Source: Marsupella aquatica
Lineage: Eukaryota; Marchantiophyta
Assembly (NCBI GenBank): GCA_973895155.1
Contig: OZ316892.1
Coordinates: forward strand, 14,198,001-14,262,000
Length of the DNA: 64,000 nt
Direction: 5' to 3'
Positions within the stretch are counted from its first letter, which is position 1. Each line of letters begins with the position of its first letter. The notes below the pieces were generated by a model that saw only the letters and a program-made list of their open reading frames with translations, made no database searches and had not been told where the DNA came from. Both the position numbers and the translations under genes were made by a program. This document shows positions 14,101 through 24,020 of the stretch, one piece after another.

Positions 14101-14357
14101 AGTCTAATTCAGGCCGACACTTGCCTTCAGGTGCGTCTATCTTTCACCATGTTCGGAAATCGCCTAGTTTCCTTGGAGGAGATTCCCCATTGTCTCCTCG
14201 TGCAGACTACGCCGGTTCCGATATTGGAAGTGATAGTCTTAGTAGGGGTGGTTTCCCCTCAGATAGATATTCGAGATTTCAGTTTGACTCACGAAACGAG
14301 AGACGTGGCTCTCACCACTTACTGTCGTCACGAAGTTATGATACAGATCTTTTGTGA
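2130..14357 (+). CDS. SEC5: Exocyst complex subunit SEC5 (21 exons, ~1,200 aa)
   Basis: SEC5 is a subunit of the octameric exocyst that tethers secretory vesicles to the plasma membrane. Exons with continuous phase: 2130-2636, 3519-3652, 3938-4068, 4367-4561, 5798-5925, 6091-6249, 6736-6840, 8406-8480, 8755-8892, 9106-9300, 9486-9647, 9874-10000, 10338-10548, 10786-10904, 11146-11362, 11691-11808, 12071-12148, 12601-12657, 13035-13184, 13561-13782, 13983-14357. They sum to 3,603 nt (1,200 aa; Arabidopsis SEC5 is about 1,090). Similarity to plant SEC5 runs along the whole chain: the acidic start MSSDDDDEEELLQRAL, then DVELLSISSDDD, LVKENFDCFISCKNTID, QGMLQRFRTLFNLP, LLLELEPDSDPVWYYLSIQ and PYAISYLPLRFRNT. 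The N-terminus has a Ser-Gly and Pro-rich low-complexity stretch and the C-terminus a Ser/Arg-rich tail. Introns 7 (6841) and 20 (13783) start with GC. The weakest choices are the first donor (GTGGAG) and the acceptor at 11690. Confidence 0.95.
4562..5797 (+). other. SEC5 intron 4 (1.24 kb), no nested gene seen
   Basis: This is a GT-AG intron that interrupts the codon after the conserved NTID of exon 4 and resumes at IHSKLQQIEADPEG. I found no convincing coding frame or transposon inside it. The minus-strand frame at 5165-5416 has no recognisable product. Confidence 0.7.
6841..8405 (+). other. SEC5 intron 7 (1.57 kb) with a GC donor
   Basis: Exon 7 ends in ...ENLQ (ACAG) and the next bases are GCAAGA, the usual context of a GC-AG donor. 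The acceptor is TTGCAG at 8400-8405, followed by LETTIRLLLELEPDSDP. Joining here is the only choice I found that keeps phase and matches the plant SEC5 alignment. Short frames inside the intron have no recognisable product. Confidence 0.75.
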
Positions 14358-17300
14358 TACTCAAGAATTAGTCGATGAATTGTAATTCATTAAGACGTAT
14401 TAGTCACTCTTGTTACTATTTGTGGTAGCTTTCGGGCGTTGGTATCTGCATGTGCTGGATAGATGAAATTGTAAGTCACTTTGGTCACGTTCCGTGCTCA
14501 TTTGCTTGTAAACCTTGTCACATAGAGTACATTTTGTGTTTTCAGCAGTAGAATATGTTTTATTAGGGTAATTACATTATACTGTAGCAATTGACATGTG
14601 TAATGTTCAGTGGCACGAAACTGATCCTTGCCGTAGTGTCCCGCATTTTGATAAAGAAACGCGCCCGCGGGTGAGGAATCTGCCGCTTAGGTCTTGTTAG
14701 CGTCTGCTTTATTGGACTATATCTCGTCTGACACTGAATATTTTTCTTCTATCGTTTCCGGGTGCTGGATTCTGGACAAAATGTAGAAAGAGTTTTGGGC
14801 GATGTACTCTTAATTGGTTTTAAGCTGTCATGACTTGAAATTTCCCCAAGCACTTTGAACATGAGGAGGCTGCTAGTCAGTATGGGGACTAGTTGCTTCG
14901 GTTAGTGGGATAATTAACCTCCACCACCAGCACCGCCTCCATCTTTCCTCTTTGATTGGTATTTCATGTAACATTGCTCATTCTAAATTGGCGACATGTT
15001 TACCCCCCATGTGAACTTTATTTCTTTATGACGTCCTGCTTGCGTCAATCTTGCTTCTGTTCATATTTGTCCTCGCTTTACGTCCCTGTAACCAGTCCTC
15101 TGTTAAAATATATCATTTTGGTTGCTTCGCTCCAGAGTCCACGGCGTTCGCACCAATTCCAGACCAGTGGCGTGAAGATGACCCAATTAAGTCCAGATAT
15201 AGCTGTTGTTTGGAGCTATGTGAGAGGTCAAATCCGACAAGTTTTCTTGTTCGAGGTGTCGTAGGGATTGGGAAATTCATAAGGTCATCGAGTGGTAATG
15301 TCCATGAAGTGTTCAAATAAATGAAGTACTGGAAGATTGGCCGTAACATCAGATTGGACAAACTCATGATGTTCCGAATTCTGAGCTGCGAGGGGGAATT
15401 GTTTGAATCCTTGGGATCAATCACTCGAACTTAAAGAACAGCCTCGCTATGTATCGCTGGGAAATTTTAATCCAGGTTGGATTTCTGACCACAGCGAAGG
15501 TCAGCCAGAGTTGAATTAAAGATTAACACCAATTTTAGTACATTATGAAACTCTCGTCTTTCTTATTTCCATACATGGTGCCAGGCGGATTCGAAGCGAA
15601 ACAGTGACACAACGGGAAACAACAGTGGTAGCTTGAGGCTTTCGTTGAACAAAGGGAAAATGTTCTGAACAGTACTGAAGCATCGAGTCTCATGCACAGA
15701 GAAATCTCGCAAGCAGTCTTTGCATGATTCGATAAGTAGTGAAGCAGCTTCCTCAGATTTGTTGAACAAGCAAAGAAGACTCGTAGCCACCCTGCATAGG
15801 TACAGGATAGCCACTCTCCCAGAATAATATGACACGCTTACAGTCAACGACAGTCCCCAAACACCCACACCATTCAACTATAGGCTGCCCGATGAGTCAA
15901 AGGTTTGGTGAGTTGGGAATTGTCAAGGGTGCACTTCTCGTTATTTTCACACGGGTTATTACAGCCATCTCGCATGTGAGAGTCCCCAAAACAGACTGAC
16001 CCAGAAAAGAGTGTGACGGCTTCCTCTAACAGGTCTGTTCTAATCCTCATAACGCACATCATATTTAGATACGATGTGAGTGAATACAACAAAATTGTGT
16101 CCTTTTAAAAATTATCAAATCAAATTTATTCCTTGGTTACCGTGCAAACTCTTTCACCACGCCGCACTCTACATTGTCGAAGGTTCATATTTTTGTTGTA
16201 AATTCCCAAAATCTTAGTGATAGCACTGTGAACTCTAAGCCGGGACGGATGGCCACCTTTGTCTCTGGCCACTCCCTTGGACTGTGACCAGGCACTTTTA
16301 CACTTGACACCCTCTGATTCCAGAGACGGGGCCAAATGTTGGATGACCTTGGTTTTTTCTGGCTAAACACTACAAGGAAAGCTGGATGTGTATAAGCAAT
16401 ACACAGCAAGACGACCCACAGAAAATGGGGCAATGGCTGAGGGTGGACGGTGGATGGTACTTGGAGCAAAATCATAAGAATGCGCAAACCTTCTTAAATT
16501 TCTGTCAGTATTAAGAAATGCTAGATTGAAAGCTTTTGTGTTTCTTACGCAGTATGACAACAACAAATTTTAAATGAATGCAACACACTCAATTCTTTAT
16601 GGTTTTTACCTTGCAATGGTGTAATGCAAAGTTCTTTGGAAATATGCATGTGTTTATACAAAGATAGCTGATTTGGATGGATTGATTCAGAAGTGTCAGG
16701 AGAAAAAATTCCTGTCTTTTGCAGAAACTGCTACGACAATCATGTCACAGAATTTCAAAAATTCATGGTCTGGCTACTGCTTAACGGAATCTGGGAATGT
16801 TTGACCGAGTGTTTGACTCATCAGAATGCTCTTTCTAAGACACTCCCTACCATTCCTTGCAAGAAAATTTTCATCCAAAAGGTCAATGAGAAATTCAAAA
16901 TCATTGTGCAGACTACATATCTAGATTTTCAAGTGCCGACAAAGGGTTCAGGGTTTAGTAACTTCAAAATCTCCTGAACATGATAAAATCTGGCTAAACT
17001 TGACTCGGTCGATTGCTCGTCCAAAGACATGAGGGAGAGACTTGAAATTAGTTATTGCCGATCACACAGTCGATTGAAGGCTGGAACCTAATGTTGTAGC
17101 CAATGGGAGCATGTAATAGGCAACAAATTCTCACACACTGAAAACCGGCTACATTGAAAGTGACTTTCAGTCTCTGGTCAGTTATTGAGTTTTAAGGTCA
17201 TTCTGCTCCCAGAAATGTAAATACTGTTATGCAAGCGAATGGAGACGTTTTGCACCAGTCCATCGAGGTTGGGCAATCCAGACGCTCTTCACAAACAAAT

Positions 17301-17497
17301 GTGAGTCCATCAAGGTTTCACCTTCTAATATTCCGGATTACGAGCAAAAAAGGAGTATGTGAGGCATCTGATGTGTTGATGCAAGGGTAGAAGGAAGTCA
17401 TTGACACAAGAAAGTATGGTAGACGCAAGGAAGTCATCAAGGAAAGGAAATGTCAGGGAGGCAAGGAAGTGCCTTCAAGGGTCTTCTTGATGCCACG
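14358..17497. other. SEC5 3' region and intergenic, no gene seen
   Basis: The first few hundred bases after the TGA at 14355-14357 are probably 3' UTR. Beyond that I see only short frames on both strands. The longest (15563-15877 minus, 16185-16487 minus, 16693-16977 plus) show no recognisable motifs or exon continuity. Confidence 0.55.
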
Positions 17498-17718
17498 GTA
17501 GATGCAAAAGTGTTGTTGATGCTAAACCTAGTCAGCGGCATCACATGTCAGGTCAGGACATGGGCATTGTGCAGTGATAGGGACTGTGTTTGTCAGGAGA
17601 ATGAGATTAAGGTAGATACAGAAGTGTTGTTAAAGCTAAACCTAGTGAGCAGCATCACATGTCCGGTAGGGCCATGGCATGTGAATGCTACGGACTGTTT
17701 GTCAGGAGAATAAGATGA
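17498..17718. repeat. 114-bp tandem duplication
   Basis: The segment starting at 17498 (GTAGATGCAAAAGTGTTGTT) is repeated from 17612 with about 80-85% identity. Both halves carry a GCTAAACCTAGTSAGC-type core and end in TTTGTCAGGAGAAT. The period is a multiple of three, so a 87-codon plus-strand frame (17450-17713) shows the repeat at the peptide level, but nothing suggests it is expressed. Confidence 0.7.
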
Positions 17719-19223
17719 AGGGAGGATGCAAAGGCAGAGTCTGGGCAAAGGGAGGCGAGAGTGGAGGGAGGAGAGGGTGAAGAAGGGTGCCCAAAACTCA
17801 CGGTCATCCTAGTTGGGCTCCTTTTCTGCTTTTTTCACCCTCTTACTCTTTTTTCCTCTATTCCCCGTTTTCCCATCGTTTCTCTCTCCCTTAAACCCTT
17901 CCTGAATTTCTTCCTCAATTTTTTCCTTTGTATGTGTGTACAAGGTTATGAGAGATTACCCCCAGGTGAAGTTCCGGAACCTGGGCCAGCCTGGCCTGGG
18001 GATTATGAAATTTGAATGAGAAATAGAGTAAAATGTAAGTGACAGACAGTGACAAAATCAAACTTTTCCTATGTAAAACTGAACTGAATGTTGTGTAACA
18101 ATTCAATCAGACTTTGCACTGGGTAACTCATCGCCACCTGGGGATAATGGCTTTAACCCCCTCGGGCTCAGCGCCCTCTGAGCCCATTACCCCCTCTTGG
18201 GGATGGGTTACCCTACACCATTCTCTCCTCCCCCCTCCCCACACCAACCCTTCCCCACACCAGGGAGGCTGAGGGTTGTAAGGCAAGCAAAAGCGCAAGA
18301 GAGATTAGAAGGTGCTGAAAAGCAGCCTGTCATCCAGCACCCAGATTGCTTCCCTTCCAGATCGGATTTTGTCAACAGACCATGTGGCAGTTAAGGATTA
18401 CATATTTTAGTGTCAAGATTTCACATTCGACCTTAGTGCTTATCCGGTTGTTGCTGCCTTCGTCCACTGGTTCCGACTTGCTCTTCAAATAACAAGTAGC
18501 CAAACACTACATTGGAAGCCACCCTTGTCCTAAACGTGCCTAGGCAAACCGGGTTGCACATAATTGGTCAGAAATTTTGACACAATCATATAACGGTCGA
18601 CTCTGCATGTGCGCATGTGTAGCCGAGTGTGCAATAGATTACTCCTAGCAATGGCGATAGTACCATTGTTCAGTCTCGTTGCACGGAATTTCCAGATACC
18701 GACTAACTACAAATTTCTCTCCCCTCAGGATCTCCCGAGCCTACTTTGGTCTGCGAAGTAAAATGAATCTTCTCTCCAGGATGCCCCCGAATAGGAGTTC
18801 TCTTCACAAGACTAGTTTTCAACGGCTGACCTCGCACCTGCGCTTGTTACTCCGCCGCTAGAGTAACCTTGGACATGAAGGGAAGCTTTTGCTAGTTCTC
18901 ACAACGAACCGAGACAATGCTCTTGCCAGGAGCATCAGACCAGGACAAATCACTTGCTAAGCCGGCTGACTACGTCTTTCCTTTGCTTTCAGAACCTCTT
19001 GTAGTCTTTTCAAACACCCAATTTATGCACTTGCCTTGCCTGGAATTACACTCCAATTTCATTAGTCTCGCGAGACTATAGTTGAAGTACAGAGAGCAAA
19101 AATAACAATAAAATAATTTCAACCTTGCAGGACTTTCAAGATTACCTCACGAGCTTTCGTAGGGACCTGGTGCACTCAGATTGATTTCAAAGGAGCACAT
19201 ACTGGTGACCGCAGCCGAACTGC
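17719..19223. other. Intergenic, no gene seen
   Basis: The stretch contains a pyrimidine-rich run near 17800-17930 and a G/C-homopolymer-rich patch near 18130-18250, with no convincing frame. The part next to 19223 is probably the 3' UTR of the minus-strand MURG gene. Confidence 0.55.
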
Positions 19224-22030
19224 TTAGGTTGGAACGACAGAGAGATGATGCCTTGCCAGCAGGAGAACATGCTTCGCTATTTGGTTTGAAGCATCAGGCG
19301 TTGCAGCTTTCACAGTCCTTCCTGTCATTGTCATCAGCATTTGTGGGTCTCCTGTATAGCGACAAAAAAGTAGTTATGCCCATAGGGGATCATGAAAAAG
19401 CGGAATCCGGCTCTGAACAAGGACAATTTGATTTGAAATTGACTTCTACCTACCTAATCCTAGTGATGCCTTTTGGCTTTTTTAAGGGACTGAACCAAAG
19501 CAATGTCCAAATTCTCTACGATACAATTTCAATGCCTGGTATCATGTGCCTGGTATCATGTCCCAATTACTCAGAGAGCATAAATTATTTTTATTCATTC
19601 ACTTCAGGTTGTCGTTTTGTTAGAATGCAGTAATTAGAAGCAGTACACCAAACTCATTTCATGCAGAGATGCTAATGAGAGAACGAATAATTTGCTTCAT
19701 TAAAGTTAAATTATTTGGGGGAGAGAGAAACAAATGGTCATTTATGCAGTGTGTAGAGAATCATACCGAGCAACTCATTTATTGAAGTTGCAAGTACTGA
19801 AGAATCGAGGGAGCTCTCCAACAGAACTTTGGCAGCCCCTTGTTCTGCCATGGCTACCGCATTCTTGGTTTGATGATCCTCAGCGACATTTGTGGAGGGA
19901 ATCTGTGTTCCAAAAGGTTACTTCAGCTGGCCAGACGTAGTCCTTATCTGCAACTTAATGCCATGTCCTCATTTTCACCTCATAAAATAGTTTCTGCACA
20001 TAAGTTCACAGGCAAATGCGAATAATAATCAAGGAGAATACCAGAATTGAAGGTTTGCCGGTGACTAGCAACTCGCTACAAGTGATCGCCCCTGCTCGAG
20101 CAACGACCAAATCTGCAGCTGCATATGCCAGGTGCATAGCATTCACAAACCTGTATATTACATTGACATTGGATCACGATGATGATTCATTTGCAGATTC
20201 CAAACGGGAAAAACTTCTCATATACTAAACTAACACTGGAAGCCGTTATAATAGACTACGAGTGACCCGAACTGCTAAGAATATCTGCACTACTGTAAGA
20301 ACTAAGTGAAAACGTTCTTCGATGCATAGTAATAACGATTCATAGACCACACCCATCACCTAATCTAATGATACATAACACCATAAGAGGAAGAACTTAT
20401 CTACCGTTCAGACAACATTCTGAATATAACTAGGGTAGATTTGAATTAAATCCAGGAATCATTTTTTGTCATAATTGTGCAGTGGCAACTCATGCATGAA
20501 CCTCTTCCATGCCAAAGCAAAATCGCAAGGAGTTACTCTGAAGTGGTTCTCATACGGAAATACTGCCAGGCGAGGATGACTGCCGACTTGAGCCATAATC
20601 TCTTCGTAGTATGTAGCTCCTGTCTGCCATATGACATATCTTGTAGGATTCTCTTCCAGCATGGCGGCCACCATACCTGCTGCAGCTCTGTTGACAGACT
20701 GTGCCCCTAGAGATCCCCCCAAGATCAACAAGACTTCCTTCCTCATTTTCACCGAAACTGTTGGACTGGATTCTCTAATAGTTCTGCTCTGGGGATCGTC
20801 AGGATCCTTACTTTGTGCCCTCTTCTCTCGATCTTGGTCCTGAGGAAAGAAGAAGCGTCGGGCTACTGTAGCAGAAATATCCTTCCGGAGCTCTGCCCTC
20901 GTGGGATTTCCACATAACACACATTTGTCCTTAGGAAAGTATGGTAGGGCAGCAGAAAAGGCTACGAAAACAGCGTTTGCAACCATCCCTAAAATCCGAT
21001 TAGTCACTCCTGCGTATGCATTCTGCTCTTGAATGACAACAGGGTATCCCATCATAGCTGCCAAGAGGCACACTGGACCAGAGACATACCCCCCAGTTCC
21101 AACGACCACGTGGGGCCTCACTTGGCGGAGCAGGTTCCATGAGGCGAACAATGCCCTCAAGAGCTTTGCAGGCAGCTGCAAGTTCTCAAAGGACATGAAA
21201 GGACGGCGAATGGCTACAGCAGGGATCGGCCTGATATGGAATCCAGCTCTCGGCACGGCCGACCATTCCATTCTATCCTGTGTGCCGACAAACTCCACTT
21301 CCACCGCATCACCCGAAAGCCTCCGAATTTCGTCTGCTATGGCTATCGCTGGATACACATGTCCTCCTGTCCCACCTGCTGCCATTAGAACTTTCAATCG
21401 TTCCTGGCCTCCTCCTGCCTTTGCTCCATTTGACTTCACCTCTGCTGCTTCAATTTCAGAGCTCTCCCACTTCGCAGAAACATTTTGCCAGTGGTTGGAC
21501 AAGCATCCCCGCCTGGCTACCCGAACCCGTCTCAACCCTGCTCGCCGACGAATAATTATTGGGACCAGAAGGACTGCACATCATCAGCACAACAGAATTA
21601 TTTGAGCCCTGCACTCGTTTTCCAAAATTTGTCTGTCGTCACCAATCAATATGGATTCGCCTGGTTCCAGTATCATACAAAAACGTTGTTTTGGGGATCT
21701 CAAAAAAAATCAGTGATGGAGGAAACACAGTCCCTTCCAGTTTATAGTGAGGCATCTCGACTGGAATACCATGCCACTTTACACTACAGTCTAGACAGAG
21801 TTGGAATATATTTGAGTTGGATGAGACTCCCCTGTGCAACCTTGAGATAGTTATGTTCTCAACAAATTAATGATACAATTCAACGACAATGCAATTCCGA
21901 AATGGGTGCGAAGAATTAGCCACGGATAAAAGAAAGCTGTCGAAGGCAAATCAGGTCGAGAAATCCTGCCTGGGAAGTGATGATGCTCTACAGTTGGAAC
22001 CCAAGCAGCCGCTTGGACGAGAAGCTCCAT
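19224..22030 (-). CDS. MURG: MurG-type GlcNAc transferase, predicted plastid peptidoglycan pathway
   Basis: MurG adds GlcNAc from UDP-GlcNAc to lipid I, making lipid II; plants inherited it from the plastid ancestor. The secure exons, in transcript order, are 21537-20556, 20150-20042, 19902-19767 and 19351-19224, all in phase. Family landmarks in order: MAAGGTGGH (N-terminal glycine loop), GTGGYVSGP, QEQNAYAGVTNR, CGNPTR, LGGSLGAQSVNR, then AYAAADLVVARAGAITCSEL, AEDHQTKNA and the last helix to SVVPT-stop. The length of this part fits bacterial MurG (~355 aa) plus an N-terminal extension. No in-frame ATG precedes MAAGG in exon 21537-20556 and an in-frame TGA lies at 21581-21583, so a 5' exon is required. 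The best candidate is 22030-21877 (ATG start, phase-1 donor GTATCA), giving ~502 aa with a possible transit peptide. An Arg/Ser- and Pro-rich insert of ~45 residues precedes LGGSLGAQ. Confidence 0.9.
21877..22030 (-). other. Candidate first exon (transit peptide) of MURG
   Basis: An ATG at 22030 opens a frame beginning MELLVQAAAWVPTVEHHH. A GT donor after base 21877 would leave phase 1, exactly what the acceptor at 21538-21540 (GCAG, followed by GGTTGAG) needs. The joined N-terminus would be poor in acidic residues and carry several Arg and Ser, loosely like a plastid transit peptide. There is no similarity evidence, so this is inference. Confidence 0.4.
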
Positions 22031-22435
22031 ACTGGAGCTCACAATTTTGTCGCTGGCATTTTGTCGTTGACTCGGAGCACTGGTAAGATCTACTAACTTG
22101 ATACTAGCACTACGTAAAGCCCGCTATAGTGTACATACAGTCGATACTGCAGGGACTCCTTGTTTCTGAAGGATGTTGGCCGCACTTCCTGGTCCGTTGC
22201 GATTCTGCAAGTACTTGTGAATATTCTCGTTGCAGTTTTTAATGCGTTGTGTATGATTTGTCTCTTAGTGCTTTGTGGAGAAGAAGGAAGAGGGCATGAG
22301 ACAGATCGCAAGACGAACATGCAGTGGGAAAAGGAGTGGTGGTCGAAGAGTGGATACAGTAATGTCGATGAACCCGTCACACCCCACCAGGTCAAATCGC
22401 TCCCCAACGCAAAACTATTCTCACAATTAGTGTCC
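22031..22435. other. Intergenic, probable MURG promoter side
   Basis: No convincing frame was seen. Predicted frames on both strands here run into the GC-rich repeat and are not protein-like. Confidence 0.5.
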
Positions 22436-22556
22436 GGTTCGGGGTCAGTCAGGGTCGGGCCGGGGTGTGGGACCCCGACAAATGACATTTGTCACACCCG
22501 GTTGTCCCGGCCCCGGCCCGCCCACACCCCGGCCCGACCCTGACCGACCCCGAACC
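22436..22556. repeat. GC-rich inverted repeat, 36-bp arms
   Basis: The left arm 22436-22471 and the right arm 22521-22556 are reverse complements at 35 of 36 positions, separated by 49 bp. The arm contains CAGGGTCGGGCCGGGGTGTG. The structure could fold into a very stable hairpin. No terminal duplication or coding content was seen, so whether it is a small foldback element or a local inversion is open. Confidence 0.85.
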
Positions 22557-22700
22557 GGGGGGCCAGCTCGCTAAACCGGGGGAGTCCGGGACCGGGACCG
22601 GGCCCGGAGGGGTTCGGGATGGGTTGGGAGGGGGTCGGGAAAGTTCGGGACAGGGGGCCGGGAGAGGGTTAGGAAAGTTTGGGGCCGGCCGGGGAATATC
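22557..22700 (+). repeat. G-run-rich tract next to the inverted repeat
   Basis: A sharply G-rich plus strand made of GGGTTCGGG- and CCGGGACCGG-like units follows the hairpin and ends abruptly at AT-rich sequence near 22700. Several runs of four or more G could form quadruplexes. Frames on both strands translate to Pro/Arg/Gly-rich low-complexity peptides and are not considered genes. Confidence 0.7.
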
Positions 22701-22814
22701 GGCGAATATTACAAGTTGTTGTGTCCAACAATACGACAACTTGTCCCACAGTTCAAACCGGGAGCTAACATTGTAAGTGAACCACACTCAACACACATGG
22801 AGGTAGGCGTGAAG

Positions 22815-22876
22815 GGCCTGTAGCTTAGTGGTAGGGGTACACTCGAGGTACTAGGTTCAATTACTAGGAGGTATTG
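22815..22876 (+). mobile_element. tRNA-like SINE head (copy 1)
   Basis: The sequence GGCCTGTAGCTTAGTGGTA resembles a Pol III A box, and about 30 bp later GGTTCAATTACTAG resembles a B box. The arms do not close into a full cloverleaf, so it is not called as a tRNA gene. A related segment lies at 23960-24020, supporting a dispersed tRNA-derived element. Confidence 0.4.
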
Positions 22877-23580
22877 TATAAAGCAAGCAAACACAATTTT
22901 GATAGTAATTAAGGAGAATGATGTTGTTGTTTCAAATTCTTTTGATTTTTGCTGCCTAATAAATTTAGTGTTTTCTTTTACAACTCTAGCAAGCCAAAAG
23001 AGGAGTCCCAAAAATGGATGTTACCAACCAGGTTGTTGTTTGCAAGGCACTTGGATATTAAGAAGGGGGTCATGTAAGTAAAAGTTTGCTCATGTGAGAG
23101 ATTTTTTATTGTTTCCTTGCATGCTACAATGACCCCAATTCCTAGTCAGTCCATCCTATTCCATGACAATTCTGAAGCTGCTATATGGTGAATCCAACTC
23201 TCATGTTTTGTCTTATTCATATTTGTGTATCATGAATTTTTATTTGAATGTACCTAACAAGGGGCATCCTTTGTATCACATAGACTTTTAATTCATTTTT
23301 GGACCCCTTTAAATTTTTGGTATCCTATAGTATTTTGAATTTATTTTGGCAACCCCCTTAATTTTTAAACTTTGTTAAGTCCTAGAGAGAAACTAAGGGC
23401 TTCACTTTCTACGCTTTTAAATATACTCATGAGTGAGAGGAACGATTCTAAGTAATGTCAGCACATCCTCTCTTAAGCTCTCCTTGTGGCTTTCTTTCCT
23501 AAGTTTATGGTTTTTATTAAAATAAGAGTCATTAATAAGACACATTGAATATGTGCACCAGTCTTAGCATCTTTGTGTCA
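22877..23580. other. AT-rich intergenic, possible LTR upstream part
   Basis: There are no genes. This stretch lies upstream of a primer-binding-site motif and may include the 5' part of a decayed long terminal repeat, but I could not find its left boundary. Confidence 0.4.
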
Positions 23581-23586
23581 TAAAAT

Positions 23587-23765
23587 CTTTGTGTCATAAA
23601 ATTGTACTTTCCATTGGTCACTATGTGCTTTTATTGCATGTGCTTTATTTATATTATTTGATTGCATTGTGTACAACTCGTAGCAACTTTGTGTAATAAA
23701 ATTGTACTTTCCATTGGTCACTATGTGCCATGTACTTTATTTATATTATTTGATTTCATTCACAT
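23587..23765. repeat. 100-bp tandem duplication inside the possible LTR
   Basis: CTTTGTGTCATAAAATTGTA at 23587 recurs as CTTTGTGTAATAAAATTGTA at 23687. Both are followed by CTTTCCATTGGTCACTATGT and end in a TTTATTTATATTATTTGAT-type stretch. Confidence 0.8.
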
Positions 23766-23859
23766 TTAATATGTATTCTAGTCTTACTCTTTAATTTTGT
23801 CCACTTAATATCACTACAAGACAAAAAGTAAACCATGTTCCAGGATGAGCATGCTATAT

Positions 23860-23890
23860 TGAAAGTTCCAACATGGTATCAGAGCCAAAA
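23860..23890 (+). mobile_element. LTR-retroelement primer-binding site remnant
   Basis: TGGTATCAGAGCC at 23874-23886 matches the initiator-Met-tRNA primer-binding site common in plant LTR retrotransposons. It directly follows TTCCAACA, which ends in the CA expected of an LTR 3' end. No gag or pol frame follows, so the element is truncated or heavily decayed. A similar AAAGTTCCAACA occurs again near 24028. Confidence 0.45.
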
Positions 23891-23959
23891 ATCAGGAATT
23901 TCTATTGAAGCGAGTGTGGCTAAAGGGAGGGTGCTAGACCTGAACCACACTCGGACTGA

Positions 23960-24020
23960 CAGGCCTGTAGGAGCACTACAACGTACACCGGAGGTCCTTG
24001 GTTCAATTCCTAGTCCATCC
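23960..24020 (+). mobile_element. tRNA-like SINE head (copy 2)
   Basis: GGCCTGTAGGAGCAC followed by GTACACCGGAGGT and GGTTCAATTCCTAG parallels the segment at 22815-22876 in order and spacing. The match is partial, as expected of old copies of one tRNA-derived SINE family. Confidence 0.4.

Noticed and set aside
16693-16977. 94-codon plus-strand frame (MSGEKIPVFCRNCY...)
   Set aside because: A Cys-rich start suggested a zinc finger, but the spacing fits no known finger and no exon continuity was found.
20459-20555. Read-through of MURG exon to NYDKK-stop
   Set aside because: The family alignment breaks after ...RLAVFP. The donor GTATGAG after 20556 joins in phase to FVNAMHLAYAAADL, so the read-through is intron.
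22449-22787. Pro/Arg-rich ORFs on both strands in the GC-rich island
   Set aside because: They are low-complexity translations of the inverted repeat and G-run tract, open on both strands because of base composition.
22815-22876. tRNA gene
   Set aside because: A- and B-box-like motifs are present, but acceptor and anticodon stems do not pair. Treated as a tRNA-derived SINE head.
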